Both the position numbers and the translations under genes were made by a program. From positions 1 through 64,000 of the forward strand of contig NZ_BLAF01000012.1 of the NCBI RefSeq assembly GCF_009687885.1: a stretch of 64,000 nt of DNA. Reading direction: 5' to 3'. Positions 44,189 to 52,239 of the stretch are shown in pieces; the first letter of the stretch is position 1, and each line of letters starts with the position of its first letter. This stretch comes from Acrocarpospora pleiomorpha. Its GTDB lineage: Bacteria; Actinomycetota; Actinomycetes; Streptosporangiales; Streptosporangiaceae. The notes beneath the pieces were generated by a model. It saw nothing but the letters and a program-made list of their open reading frames with translations. It was not told the DNA's origin and did no database searches.

Positions 44189-45187
44189 TCATCCGGCAAG
44201 CATGACCACGAACCGCCAGTCGAGGACGTCGGCCGGCGGGAGACCGTCCCGGCGCGCGCGGACCCGCGACCGCAGACGGGCGAGGCCGCCCCGGGCCAGC
44301 CGCTCGGTCTGCTCCACTTCGATCGTGCTGGTCAGCGTATCGCCCTCCCGCACGGGGTCGACGTGGTCGCATCCGTGCCAGCCTACAACGGTGACGATCT
44401 CCGGAAGCGCCCGGACCGCCTGGTGGAGGGCGATCCCGATGGTGTGCCCGCCGTAGACGAGCCGGCCCGCGCCACCGGACGCGTCGTGGTGAACCTTGGC
44501 CACGTTGAGGGTGAGCCGGGCCAGTTCGGGCGCCGAGGTGACCACGTCTCCCCCGGCGACGTGGAAGACATCGCCCGGGGTGAGGTCTGCGAGCGGCCGC
44601 CCGCGCACCCGGGCCCGGTAGGCGTCCAGGTCCCAGTCCGCCGTCACCCGCGCCAGTTCGCCGAAGGCCGGGGCCGCGCCGATGGCGGAAAGATCGTCCG
44701 CGTGGCCGGTTTCCCGTTCTTCCTCGCGCAGCGGCAGCATGGCGCAGCGCCAGAAGTCCAGGACCGGCCGGTCGTGCTGGTCCCGGGTGCTGATCCGCAG
44801 GGCGGCCAGCCCGGTCGCGCGCCGTCCGGCACGCCGGGAGTTCTGGCGCAGGCCGACGACCTCGGTCACCGTCCGCAGGGTGTCGCCGATCCGGGGGGCC
44901 CGCCGGAACACGACGCCCCGGTAGAAGAGGTTCGCCGTCACGGTGTGCGTCGCGACCGTCGACTGGCCGATCGCGATGTCCCAGACCAGGTTGGGGCCGG
45001 CGAGGGCGGCGTCCTCGCCGGTCACCCTCCTGGACAGCTCGTGGTCCAGCACGAGCGGCAGCCGGCCCCCGACGATCGCCTGGTGTGCCGCCGCGAGGCC
45101 TTCGGTGAGGGTGAGGCCGGGGCCGTCGCCGAATCGTTGGCCGTGCCGCAGATCTTCGAAGTAGGGGCCGTCGATCAACGTCTGCAA
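44189..45187 (-). CDS. MaoC-type two-hotdog hydratase, mesaconyl-CoA hydratase-like
   Basis: I choose the TTG at 45187, which has AGAGGAG 6-7 bp upstream; another TTG at 45208 is possible but lacks that site. About 332 residues with two hotdog domains. Segments such as PYFEDLRHGQRF, EVVGLRQNSRRAG, LTLNVAKVHHDASGGAGRLVYGGHTIGIALHQAVRALP and HGCDHVDPVREGDTL follow the pattern of beta-methylmalyl-CoA dehydratase (mesaconyl-C1-CoA hydratase, Mch) of the ethylmalonyl-CoA and 3-hydroxypropionate pathways. It stands divergent to a mesaconyl-CoA C1-C4 transferase-like gene, which supports this. Stereochemistry and exact isomer remain open. Confidence 0.82.
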   Translation of the reverse strand: MQTLIDGPYFEDLRHGQRFGDGPGLTLTEGLAAAHQAIVGGRLPLVLDHELSRRVTGEDAALAGPNLVWDIAIGQSTVATHTVTANLFYRGVVFRRAPRIGDTLRTVTEVVGLRQNSRRAGRRATGLAALRISTRDQHDRPVLDFWRCAMLPLREEERETGHADDLSAIGAAPAFGELARVTADWDLDAYRARVRGRPLADLTPGDVFHVAGGDVVTSAPELARLTLNVAKVHHDASGGAGRLVYGGHTIGIALHQAVRALPEIVTVVGWHGCDHVDPVREGDTLTSTIEVEQTERLARGGLARLRSRVRARRDGLPPADVLDWRFVVMLAG

Positions 45188-45212
45188 CGGGATCTCCTCT
45201 ACGCTCAATCAA

Positions 45213-45292
45213 TGTACGGCCAAATAGTACATCCACTCCACCAAACCCTCCTGTTGACACAGGAAGTACAGTCCGTCCAATATGGCCGTACA
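45213..45292. promoter_or_regulatory. Inverted repeat TGTACGGCCA/TGGCCGTACA in the divergent promoter, probable GntR operators
   Basis: TGTACGGCCA at 45213-45222 reappears as its exact reverse complement at 45283-45292. The first copy is also part of a TGTAC-N9-GTACA dyad, the shape preferred by HutC-type GntR proteins (GT-Nx-AC). One copy is next to the MaoC-type start and the other overlaps the -10/start region of the CoA-transferase promoter, so one regulator could shut both units. Confidence 0.6.
45254..45283 (+). promoter_or_regulatory. Predicted sigma70-type promoter of the CoA-transferase operon
   Basis: TTGACA (45254-45259), an 18-bp spacer and CAATAT (45278-45283), 25 bp before the ATG at 45308. 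The second GntR-type half-site overlaps the -10 end. Confidence 0.5.
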
Positions 45293-45307
45293 AATACGAG
45301 GAGGGGT

Positions 45308-46555
45308 ATGGACCCGCAAGCCGTGCCGACGGAAGGCAGGCCCCTGGCCGGGCTGCGCGTCGTCGAAGTGGCCACATTCGTCGCCGCTCCCCTGGGCGGT
45401 ATGACGCTGGCCCAGCTCGGCGCCGACGTCATCCGGATCGATCCGCCGGGAGGCGCGGCCGACCACACCCGCTGGCCGCGAGCCGCCTCGGGAGTGAGTC
45501 TCTACTGGACGGGCCTCAACAAGGCCAAGCGTTCCCTGTGCGTCGACCTTCGCTCCCCTCGGGGCAGGGATCTCGTCACCAGGCTGATCACCGAGTCGGG
45601 CCCGGGAGGCGGCATCGTGCTGACCAACGCGGCCCGCCCCTGGCTGAGTTACGAAGCCCTCTCCCAGCTGCGGCCCGATCTGATCCATCTCCGGATCGAA
45701 GGGCATCACGACGGGAGCCCCGCCGTGGACTACACGGTCAACGCGGCGACGGGGTTCCCCCTGGCGACGGGCGGGGAAGGCCAGGACGACCCGGTCAACC
45801 ACGTGCTGCCCGCCTGGGACGTCGCCTGCGGGCTCTACGCGGCGATCGGCCTGCTCAGCGCGGAACGGCACCGCCGGATCACCGGCAGGGGGCAGGAGCT
45901 GAGCGTGGCACTCGGCGACGTCGCGCTCGCGACCGCGGCGAATCTCGGATTCCTGGCCGAAGCACAGGTCAACGGCGTCACCCGGCCCAGGATCGGCAAC
46001 CACCTCTACGGCGGCTTCGCCCGCGACTTCACCACACGCGACCGGCACCGCGTCATGGTGGTGGCCCTCACCGCGCGGCACTGGGCGGACCTCGTCACGG
46101 CCACCGGGCTCCGCGCGCCGGTATCCGCGCTGGAAGCGGCACTGGACGCCGACTTCTCGCGGGAGGACGACCGGTTCGCCTACCGCGACGTCCTGGCCGG
46201 TCTGGCGCAGCGCTGGTTCGCCGGGCACGACCTGGAGCAGGTCCGGCAGGCGCTGAGCCGTACCTCCGTGTTGTGGTCGGTCTACCGGAGCTTCTCCGAA
46301 CTCGCCGAAGACGACGACGTGCGCGCCAACCCCATGATGGGCCTCATCGACCAGCCGGGCGTGGGCGAACACCTCGCCCCGGCCTCCCCCCTCGGCACGA
46401 CCGAGGCGCGCAGGCCGGTCAGGGCGCCCGTGCTCGGCGAGCACTCCGCCGAGATCCTCCGTACCGACCTCGGGTTGAGCGATCACCAGATCCGGGACCT
46501 GCAGGAAAGCGGGGTGGTGGCCTCCCCCCTCCCCGAGAAGAAAGGCACGCCATGA
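45308..46555 (+). CDS. CaiB/BaiF CoA transferase, mesaconyl-CoA C1-C4 transferase (2-methylfumaryl-CoA isomerase)-like
   Basis: ATG 45308 follows GAGGAGGGG; the longer frame upstream is shadow. About 415 residues of a family III CoA transferase. VVEVATFVAAPLGGMTLAQLGADVIRIDPPGGAADHTRWP, YWTGLNKAKRS, VNHVLPAWDVACGLYAAIGLLSAERHRR and PRIGNHLYGGFARDF closely follow the known Mct enzyme of Chloroflexus and Accumulibacter, which moves CoA within mesaconyl-CoA. The catalytic Asp is Asp171 in PAWD. First gene of a coupled operon with an acyl-CoA dehydrogenase, a CitE-type lyase and a thioesterase. A different intramolecular or intermolecular CoA transfer is possible. Confidence 0.85.
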   Translation: MDPQAVPTEGRPLAGLRVVEVATFVAAPLGGMTLAQLGADVIRIDPPGGAADHTRWPRAASGVSLYWTGLNKAKRSLCVDLRSPRGRDLVTRLITESGPGGGIVLTNAARPWLSYEALSQLRPDLIHLRIEGHHDGSPAVDYTVNAATGFPLATGGEGQDDPVNHVLPAWDVACGLYAAIGLLSAERHRRITGRGQELSVALGDVALATAANLGFLAEAQVNGVTRPRIGNHLYGGFARDFTTRDRHRVMVVALTARHWADLVTATGLRAPVSALEAALDADFSREDDRFAYRDVLAGLAQRWFAGHDLEQVRQALSRTSVLWSVYRSFSELAEDDDVRANPMMGLIDQPGVGEHLAPASPLGTTEARRPVRAPVLGEHSAEILRTDLGLSDHQIRDLQESGVVASPLPEKKGTP

Positions 46556-47760
46556 GCCGCCTAGCTCAGACCGAGGGACTCACCGACGTCCAGCGGGAAA
46601 TCATCGCCACCGTCCGGGAGTTCGCGGACCGGGAGATCATCCCGTACGCCCAGGAGCTCGAACACGCCGACGAATACCCGCAGCGGATCGTCGACGGCAT
46701 GCGCGAGCTGGGGCTGTTCGGCCTGACCATCCCCGAGGAGTACGGCGGGCTCGGCGAATCCCTGCTCACCTACGCCCTCGTGGTCGAAGAGATCTCGCGT
46801 GGCTGGATGAGCATCTCGGGCATCGTCAACACGCACTTCATCGTCGCCCACATGCTGCTCCAGCACGGCACCGAGGAGCAGAGACGACGCCACCTGCCGC
46901 GGATGGCCTCCGGTGAGCTGCGCGGCGCCTTCTCCATGTCGGAGCCGGGCTGCGGATCTGACGTGTCCGCCATCAAGACCAGGGCGGCTCGCGAGGGCGA
47001 GGCCTACGTCATCGGCGGGCAGAAGATGTGGGTGACCAACGGCGGGACCGCCACGCTCGTCGCGGTGCTCGTCAAGACCGACGAGGGAGCGGACTCGGTC
47101 TACCGGAACATGACCACATTCCTGGTCGAGAAGCGGCAGGGCTTCGGTGAGGTCGAACCCGGCCTCACCGTGCCCGGCAAGATCGAGAAGATGGGCTACA
47201 AAGGCGTCGACACCACCGAGCTCCTCTTCGACGGCTACCGCGCGTCGCCGGACCAGATCCTCGGCGGGACCCCGGGACGCGGCTTCTACCAGATGATGGA
47301 CGGCGTCGAGGTCGGCCGCGTCAACGTGGCCGCGCGGGGCTGTGGGCTCGCGCTGCGCGCGTTCGAACTCGCCATCCGGTACGCCCAGCAGCGCGAGACC
47401 TTCGGCAAGCCGATCGCGGCCCACCAGGCTGTGCAGTTCCGCCTCGCCGACATGGCGACCAAGGTCGAGGCCGCGCACCAGATGATGGTCATGGCCGCGC
47501 GCAAGAAGGACTCCGGCCAGCGCAACGATCTGGAGGCGGGCATGGCCAAGTACCTCGCCTCGGAGTACTGCCGGGACGTCGTCGAGGACTCCTTCCGCAT
47601 CCACGGCGGCTACGGCTTCTCGAAGGAGTACGAGATCGAACGCCTCTACCGGGAAGCTCCCATGCTTCTCATCGGCGAGGGAACCGCCGACATCCAACGT
47701 ATGATCATCGGCCGCCGCGTCCTTGAGAACTACAAGCTTCAGAGCAGCGTGAACAGATGA
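46552..47760 (+). CDS. Acyl-CoA dehydrogenase
   Basis: 402 residues, complete ACAD: IPEEYGGLGESLLTYALVVEEISRGW, FSMSEPGCGSDVSAIKT, IGGQKMWVTNGGTATLVAVLVKT, VEVGRVNVAARGCGLALRAFELAIRYAQQRETFGKPIAAHQAVQF and the catalytic-region FRIHGGYGFSKEYEIERLYREAPMLLIGEGTADIQRMIIGRRV. ATGA overlaps couple it to the CoA transferase before it and the lyase after it. In this company it may oxidise a branched dicarboxylyl-CoA such as methylsuccinyl-CoA to mesaconyl-CoA; isovaleryl- or glutaryl-type substrates cannot be ruled out. Confidence 0.9.
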   Translation: MSRLAQTEGLTDVQREIIATVREFADREIIPYAQELEHADEYPQRIVDGMRELGLFGLTIPEEYGGLGESLLTYALVVEEISRGWMSISGIVNTHFIVAHMLLQHGTEEQRRRHLPRMASGELRGAFSMSEPGCGSDVSAIKTRAAREGEAYVIGGQKMWVTNGGTATLVAVLVKTDEGADSVYRNMTTFLVEKRQGFGEVEPGLTVPGKIEKMGYKGVDTTELLFDGYRASPDQILGGTPGRGFYQMMDGVEVGRVNVAARGCGLALRAFELAIRYAQQRETFGKPIAAHQAVQFRLADMATKVEAAHQMMVMAARKKDSGQRNDLEAGMAKYLASEYCRDVVEDSFRIHGGYGFSKEYEIERLYREAPMLLIGEGTADIQRMIIGRRVLENYKLQSSVNR

Positions 47761-48602
47761 CAGTGGACACTTCCGGGCCGGAGGAACAGGCGGCGGTAAG
47801 CAGGCTGGTCGAATCGGCGACCACGTGGCTGTTCGTGCCCGGTTCCCGGCCGGATCGCTACGCGCGGGCGCTCGGCAGCGGCGCCGACGTCGTTATAGTC
47901 GATCTCGAGGATGCGGTGGCGCCCGGCGACAAGGGCCGGGCCAGGGAGTCGGCCGCCGGGCTGCTCGCGTCGAATCCGGCCGTGGCGGTGCGGGTGAACG
48001 GCGCGGGAACCCCCTGGCACGCCGGCGACCTCGCCCTCGTCGCCCGGTACTCGTGCGCCGTGGTCCTCCCCAAGGCCGAGTCGCCCGACGCGGTGGGTGA
48101 CGTGGTGCGGGCTTCACGGTCGAAGGTCGTGCTGCCGCTGGTGGAATCCGCGCGGGGCGTGGTCCACGCCACGCAACTGGCCGCCGTCGAAGGTGTGCGC
48201 CGCCTGATCCTCGGCAACGCCGACCTTGCGCAGCAGCTGGGCGTGGCGCCGGACGACCGCCAGGCGCTGCTCATGTCGCGATCCCAGCTCGTCGCCGCGA
48301 GTGCGTACGCGGACCTGGTCGCACCCGTTGACGGTGTCACCCTGGAGCTCACCGATTCCTCCGTCTGCGCCGGCGACGCCCGGCACGGACGCGAGATGGG
48401 GTTCGGGGGAAAGCTCTGCATCCATCCCGCCCAGGTAGCCGCCGTACGCGACGCCTACCGGCCGACGGAGGCGGAACTGACGTGGGCGCGGAATGTCATG
48501 GCAAGCGCCGAAGCCGGCGCGGCCCGCGTCGGCGACACGATGGTCGACCGGCCTGTCGTGCTCAGGGCCGAGTGGTTGCTCCGGCAGGAGCGCTCCCTTT
48601 GA
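47757..48602 (+). CDS. CitE/HpcH-family beta-hydroxyacyl-CoA lyase (citramalyl/malyl-CoA lyase-like)
   Basis: 281 residues of the HpcH/HpaI-CitE barrel: TWLFVPGSRPDRY, VVIVDLEDAVAP (Asp49, Glu51), VAVRVNG (Arg79), VVLPLVESARGV (Glu130), LILGNADLAQQLG (Asp156) and GFGGKLCIHPAQVAAVRDAY. These are the Mg and CoA-ester contacts known from malyl-CoA, beta-methylmalyl-CoA and citramalyl-CoA lyases, including Mycobacterium Rv2498c. It would split citramalyl-CoA to pyruvate and acetyl-CoA, or beta-methylmalyl-CoA to glyoxylate and propionyl-CoA. Coupled by overlaps to both neighbours. Confidence 0.85.
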   Translation: MTVDTSGPEEQAAVSRLVESATTWLFVPGSRPDRYARALGSGADVVIVDLEDAVAPGDKGRARESAAGLLASNPAVAVRVNGAGTPWHAGDLALVARYSCAVVLPKAESPDAVGDVVRASRSKVVLPLVESARGVVHATQLAAVEGVRRLILGNADLAQQLGVAPDDRQALLMSRSQLVAASAYADLVAPVDGVTLELTDSSVCAGDARHGREMGFGGKLCIHPAQVAAVRDAYRPTEAELTWARNVMASAEAGAARVGDTMVDRPVVLRAEWLLRQERSL

Positions 48603-48985
48603 CGGGGCAAGCCGACCCCGGCCAAGGCGATCCCCGGGCGATCTTCACCGCCGAGCTGCGGCGGGTGCTCGACGCCGCCCAGGGTACGGCCGGCGACGCG
48701 TGCCTTCCCGGCCACACGGCCACGGTCGCGGCGACCCTCACCCAGGTGATGGAGGCCCAGCCGGCCGCGGCCGGCCGGCCAGGCGTCACCACCGATCTCC
48801 AGGTCACCTACCGGCGGCCCATCCCGCCGCGCGCCGGCCTCACCGTCCGCGCCGGTCACCGCCTTCTCGACGACCGCAGAATCCTCCTCTGGGCTGAACT
48901 TGAAGCGGACGGCGAGCTTACCGCCGAGGCGACGGCGACCTTCGTCGCCGCCCTTCCGCTCGACGGAAATGTGTCGTGGCCCTGA
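48599..48985 (+). CDS. PaaI-like hotdog thioesterase
   Basis: A TTG at 48599 overlaps the lyase stop (TTGA) and has CAGGAG 9 bp upstream, which decides this start; the longer frame from 48482 is antisense-like read-through of the lyase. About 128 residues. HTATVAATLTQVMEAQPAA is a degenerate helix, followed by GVTTDLQVTYRRPIPPRAGLTVRAGHRLLDDRRILLWAELEADGELTAEATATFVAAL, the PaaI/hotdog sheet. It may release free acid or recycle CoA from dead-end acyl-CoAs of the operon. Last gene; the island's right-hand repeat scars begin about 10 bp further on. Confidence 0.75.
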   Translation: MTGQADPGQGDPRAIFTAELRRVLDAAQGTAGDACLPGHTATVAATLTQVMEAQPAAAGRPGVTTDLQVTYRRPIPPRAGLTVRAGHRLLDDRRILLWAELEADGELTAEATATFVAALPLDGNVSWP

Positions 48986-48994
48986 ACGAGAGCT

Positions 48995-49012
48995 CCTACT
49001 GACGGGTGCTCG
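48995..49012. repeat. 18-bp direct repeat, left copy (CCTACTGACGGGTGCTCG)
   Basis: Identical to 54169-54186, where it forms the 3' end of the DUF35 gene (minus strand STRQ-stop) and the tail of the response-regulator gene. Here it has no coding role and sits 7 bp from the permease stop. The two copies bracket the ABC/two-component cassette. Confidence 0.75.
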
Positions 49013-49126
49013 ATCTGCCCTACTCGGCGCGGAGCGCGGTGGCTGGGCGGGTGCGGGCGGCCCAGGTCGCCGGAATCAGCGCGCCGAGCACGGCCAGCGG
49101 CACCCCGGCCGCGGCCAGGGCGACGA
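49003..49126. repeat. Tail of the FtsX-type permease gene, right (native) copy of the duplication
   Basis: This is the true 3' end of the permease gene plus a few bases beyond its stop, duplicated at 39267-39390 with 67 identical bases in the core. The two copies are 9.7 kb apart in direct orientation and enclose the entire first acyl-CoA island. Confidence 0.85.
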
Positions 49127-51386
49127 GCTGGCCGGGTGGATAGATGTCGCGGATGCTGTCGGGGATGCCGGTCCCGGCGGCGTTGCCCATGACCGGCAGG
49201 ACGACGCGGTGCAGGAACCAGCCGAGGGGCACGGCGGTCAGACCGGCGATCAGACCGACCCCGGCCATCGCCGTGATGACCATGGCCTGGATCTGGTACG
49301 GCGTCATGCCAAGCGACTTGAGCACCCCGATCTCGTGGATGCGCTCGCGCGTGTTGAGCACGACGGTGTTGAACACCGCGAGCGCGGCCACGGACGACAG
49401 CAGCAGGGTCAGGGTCGCGACCAGGCTGATCATGATGATGACGGTCTGCTGGCCGCTGTGGTCGGCGCGTATCTCGACGACGGCGTTCTGGCCGGTGAGA
49501 GCGCTGTCCAGCGCCTCGCGATAGTCGTGCGGATCGGTGCCGTCGGTCAGGGCGATCTCAAAACCTTCCAGCGGTTGGTCCCCGCCCAGCGGCGCCAGAG
49601 TGGCGGCGGCCCCGACCACGGCGAAGCCCTCGTTGCCGTTGACGAAGCCCTCCCCGACGACGCTGACCTGGATCCGCCGGTTCTCCCTGGTCAGCGTGAG
49701 GGTGTCGCCGACGGCCGCACCCGTGACGCTCAGCAGGCGCGAGCCGGCCACCACCTCGCCTGGACCGAGGTACCAGCGCCCGGAGACGAGCTCATAACCG
49801 ACCCAGGACGCCTCGCCGTCGTAGGCGGTGACCGAGACCGGGTGGCTGACTCCGGTCACACCGGCGCTGGTGTCCCAGGTGCCCACCACGTGAGCGGTGC
49901 CGGGCAGGGCGTCGATGGCGGCCCGTACCGCCGCCGGGTCGGCTCTGCGGGGCGCCGTCCCGCGGTCACCTTCGCGGGCGTCGAGCTGCACATCGATCGG
50001 TACGGCGGCGACGCGGGTGAACGCGACCACGGCCCGGGACAACGAATAGGTCAAGCCGACGGCGAACACGACGGAGGCCGCGCCGATGAGCACGGCGAGC
50101 AGGGTGGCGACCGATCGGACCGGCCGGGCCGACAGGGTGCCGAGGCCGAAGCTGACCGGCCGGGGCAGCCGGGTGGCGGCGAGCCGGCGCCGGATGCGGT
50201 GGCCCCGGCCGACGCGCGGAGCGCGCCCCATGCTGATCGCCTGCACGGCGGAGATCCGCCCGGCACGCCAGGCCGCGGCCGCGGCGGTCAGCCCGACCGT
50301 GACCAGGATGGCGAGCGGGATGACGAGCCACACCCAGGGCGGGAGCGCCGCGTCGGCTGTGACGTCGAAGGCGCGCTGCGCCTGCCCGAGCACGGGCGCC
50401 GCGACCATGTTGCCCGCCCCTGCGCCGAGAGACGCGCCGATGATGCCGGGGAGGAGTATCTGCCCGATGTACACGGAGACGACCTGCCCGGGAGTGAAGC
50501 CGAGCGACTTGAGGATGCCGATCGTGTGGAATCCCGCGACCACCGCGCCGTTGACCACGTTCGCGACGATGAGCACCGACATGAGGATGCCGAGCACGGC
50601 GAACGCGACGACGAACGGCGCCATCGGCGCGGCCAGGCTGTCGGCCTGCAGTTTGCTGGACAGATAACCGGTGGAACCGAGCAGGGCTTGTTTGGGCAGC
50701 GTGGCCGTCGCCGCGGCGAGGCTCTGCTGAACGGCGGTGGCGTCGGCGGCCGAGGAGAACCGGTAGAGCATCTGCTTGCTCGCGGTCCCACCAGCGGCGT
50801 CGAGGAAGTCCTGGGTGGGCCAGACCCAGGCGTCGCCGGTGTTGGTGATCGAGTCGGCGATGCCGACCACGCGTAACGGCCCTGTCCCGGGCAGGTTCAC
50901 CGTGACATTCGACTGGCCTGGCTGGATGACCTCCCGGCCCTCGTCCTCGGGCGGGACAGTGTGGCGGGCGAGCACGATCTGACCGGGACCGGTCAGCCAT
51001 CGGCCTTCGTCGAGGGTGAGCCGGTCCACGGCGCCGAGCTGCTCGGCCCGTCCCACCACGGTCGCCACCGGTATTCCCATCCGCTCCGTGCCGACCTCGA
51101 GGTCGACGGTGATCGCGTCGAACGGGCCGGCCGCCACGGTCACCCCTGGCCGGTGGGCCGTCGCCGTAAGCGCCGCCGTACCGGCCTGGGCGGGATCGAA
51201 GTAGGCGGCGGCATGCGCTCCGGCCTGGTGGGCGAAGGCATGCGCGAACGGGGCGTCCGACACCACCAGCAGGCCCGTGCCCAGCACGGCGGTCGCGGTG
51301 GACAGCAGCGTCACCACACCGACGACCAGGGTCTGCACCCGCCGCCCGGCCACCGCGGCACGCACCGCGACCCGCACCGCCTTCAT
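49020..51386 (-). CDS. FtsX-type ABC transporter permease with two FtsX domains
   Basis: ATG 51386 gives an ATGA overlap with the ATPase gene; an ATG-like start ten codons upstream is less likely. 788 residues: an N-terminal helix (VGVVTLLSTATAVLGTGLLVV), a large extracytoplasmic MacB-PCD-like domain, three helices with the FtsX signature (VVAGFHTIGILKSLGFTPGQVVSVYIGQILLPG), a fourth, then a second extracytoplasmic domain and a second FtsX unit (ERIHEIGVLKSLGMTPYQIQAMVITAMAGVG). This double-FtsX form usually partners one small ATPase and exports or extrudes lipids, peptides or antibiotics. The neighbouring two-component system suggests an envelope-stress or drug response. Its last 100 bp are duplicated at 39.3 kb. 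Confidence 0.92.
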   Translation of the reverse strand: MKAVRVAVRAAVAGRRVQTLVVGVVTLLSTATAVLGTGLLVVSDAPFAHAFAHQAGAHAAAYFDPAQAGTAALTATAHRPGVTVAAGPFDAITVDLEVGTERMGIPVATVVGRAEQLGAVDRLTLDEGRWLTGPGQIVLARHTVPPEDEGREVIQPGQSNVTVNLPGTGPLRVVGIADSITNTGDAWVWPTQDFLDAAGGTASKQMLYRFSSAADATAVQQSLAAATATLPKQALLGSTGYLSSKLQADSLAAPMAPFVVAFAVLGILMSVLIVANVVNGAVVAGFHTIGILKSLGFTPGQVVSVYIGQILLPGIIGASLGAGAGNMVAAPVLGQAQRAFDVTADAALPPWVWLVIPLAILVTVGLTAAAAAWRAGRISAVQAISMGRAPRVGRGHRIRRRLAATRLPRPVSFGLGTLSARPVRSVATLLAVLIGAASVVFAVGLTYSLSRAVVAFTRVAAVPIDVQLDAREGDRGTAPRRADPAAVRAAIDALPGTAHVVGTWDTSAGVTGVSHPVSVTAYDGEASWVGYELVSGRWYLGPGEVVAGSRLLSVTGAAVGDTLTLTRENRRIQVSVVGEGFVNGNEGFAVVGAAATLAPLGGDQPLEGFEIALTDGTDPHDYREALDSALTGQNAVVEIRADHSGQQTVIIMISLVATLTLLLSSVAALAVFNTVVLNTRERIHEIGVLKSLGMTPYQIQAMVITAMAGVGLIAGLTAVPLGWFLHRVVLPVMGNAAGTGIPDSIRDIYPPGQLVALAAAGVPLAVLGALIPATWAARTRPATALRAE

Positions 51387-52069
51387 GCCCGCACCCCCGG
51401 GTGTGCCACGACGCACCCGTCGGCCAGCTCGACCACCCTGCCCGCGCAGCGGGCGGCCAGCGCGGGATCATGGGTGACCAGCAGCAGCGTCTGCCCGCCC
51501 TGCCCGAGCTCGCGCAGCAGCTCGGTGACCTGCCCGCCGGTACGGGCGTCCACCGCGCCGGTGGGCTCGTCGGCCAGGAGCAGCACCGGCCTGTTGATCA
51601 GCGCCCGGGCGATGGCGACCCGCTGCCGTTGCCCGCCGGACAGCCGGGCCGGATAGGCGTTGGCCTTGTCCGCGATGCCGAGAGCTTCCATGAGCTCACC
51701 GGCGCGGGCCCGGGCACTGCCCGCCGGTACGCCCGCGAGCTGCGCGGGCAGCAGCACGTTGTCCCGCGCGGTCAGGTCGTCGAGCAGGTGGAAGAACTGG
51801 AAGATGATCCCGATATGGGTGCGCCGGAACAGCGCCAAGCGCCGTTCGGAAAGCCGGGTCAGTTCCGCCCCGGCGACCTCGACGGTGCCGGACGTGGGCC
51901 GGTCGAGACCGGCGACCAGGTTGAGCAGGGTGGATTTGCCGCTGCCGGAAGCCCCCATCACCGCCACGGCCTCGCCGGCGGTCACGCCGATGGTGACCTG
52001 ATCGAGGGCCAGTGGCCCCGCGGATTCGTACTGTCTGCTGGCGGCGTTGAGTTTGACCAGTTCAGCCAT
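51383..52069 (-). CDS. ABC transporter ATP-binding protein (LolD/MacB type)
   Basis: 228 residues with Walker A GASGSGKST, Q-loop FQFFHLLDDLTARDNVLLPAQLAG, signature LSGGQRQRVAIARAL, Walker B LLLADEPTGAVD and switch His in LLVTHDP. Coupled by ATGA to the FtsX-type permease, with which it forms the transporter. Its start is 170 bp from the divergent histidine kinase gene, and the 52070-52239 gap presumably carries the promoters of both units; I see no clear operator there. Confidence 0.93.
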   Translation of the reverse strand: MAELVKLNAASRQYESAGPLALDQVTIGVTAGEAVAVMGASGSGKSTLLNLVAGLDRPTSGTVEVAGAELTRLSERRLALFRRTHIGIIFQFFHLLDDLTARDNVLLPAQLAGVPAGSARARAGELMEALGIADKANAYPARLSGGQRQRVAIARALINRPVLLLADEPTGAVDARTGGQVTELLRELGQGGQTLLLVTHDPALAARCAGRVVELADGCVVAHPGVRA

Positions 52070-52239
52070 GGTGTTGCCCCTTTCGCGCGGTCTGGCCGGT
52101 AACGCTAGGCCGACCGGGTCCCAGGGCGCGTCGCACGTGGGGTTGGTCTCGGCTACCTCTCCCGGTGGAGGTGAGCCTCAGGTCATCCTTGCGATGTACA
52201 GCGGGCGATGGACGCGTGGCCGGGAGGTGAGGCACAAAG

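Noticed and set aside
43547..45307. Extra 587 codons in front of the CoA transferase in the same frame
   Set aside because: They are antisense to the GntR and MaoC-type genes; a ribosome site, promoter and family start all fall at 45308.
48900..50876. 658-codon plus-strand frame over the FtsX-type permease
   Set aside because: His/Asp/Gly/Arg-rich antisense shadow; the permease has helices and FtsX signatures.
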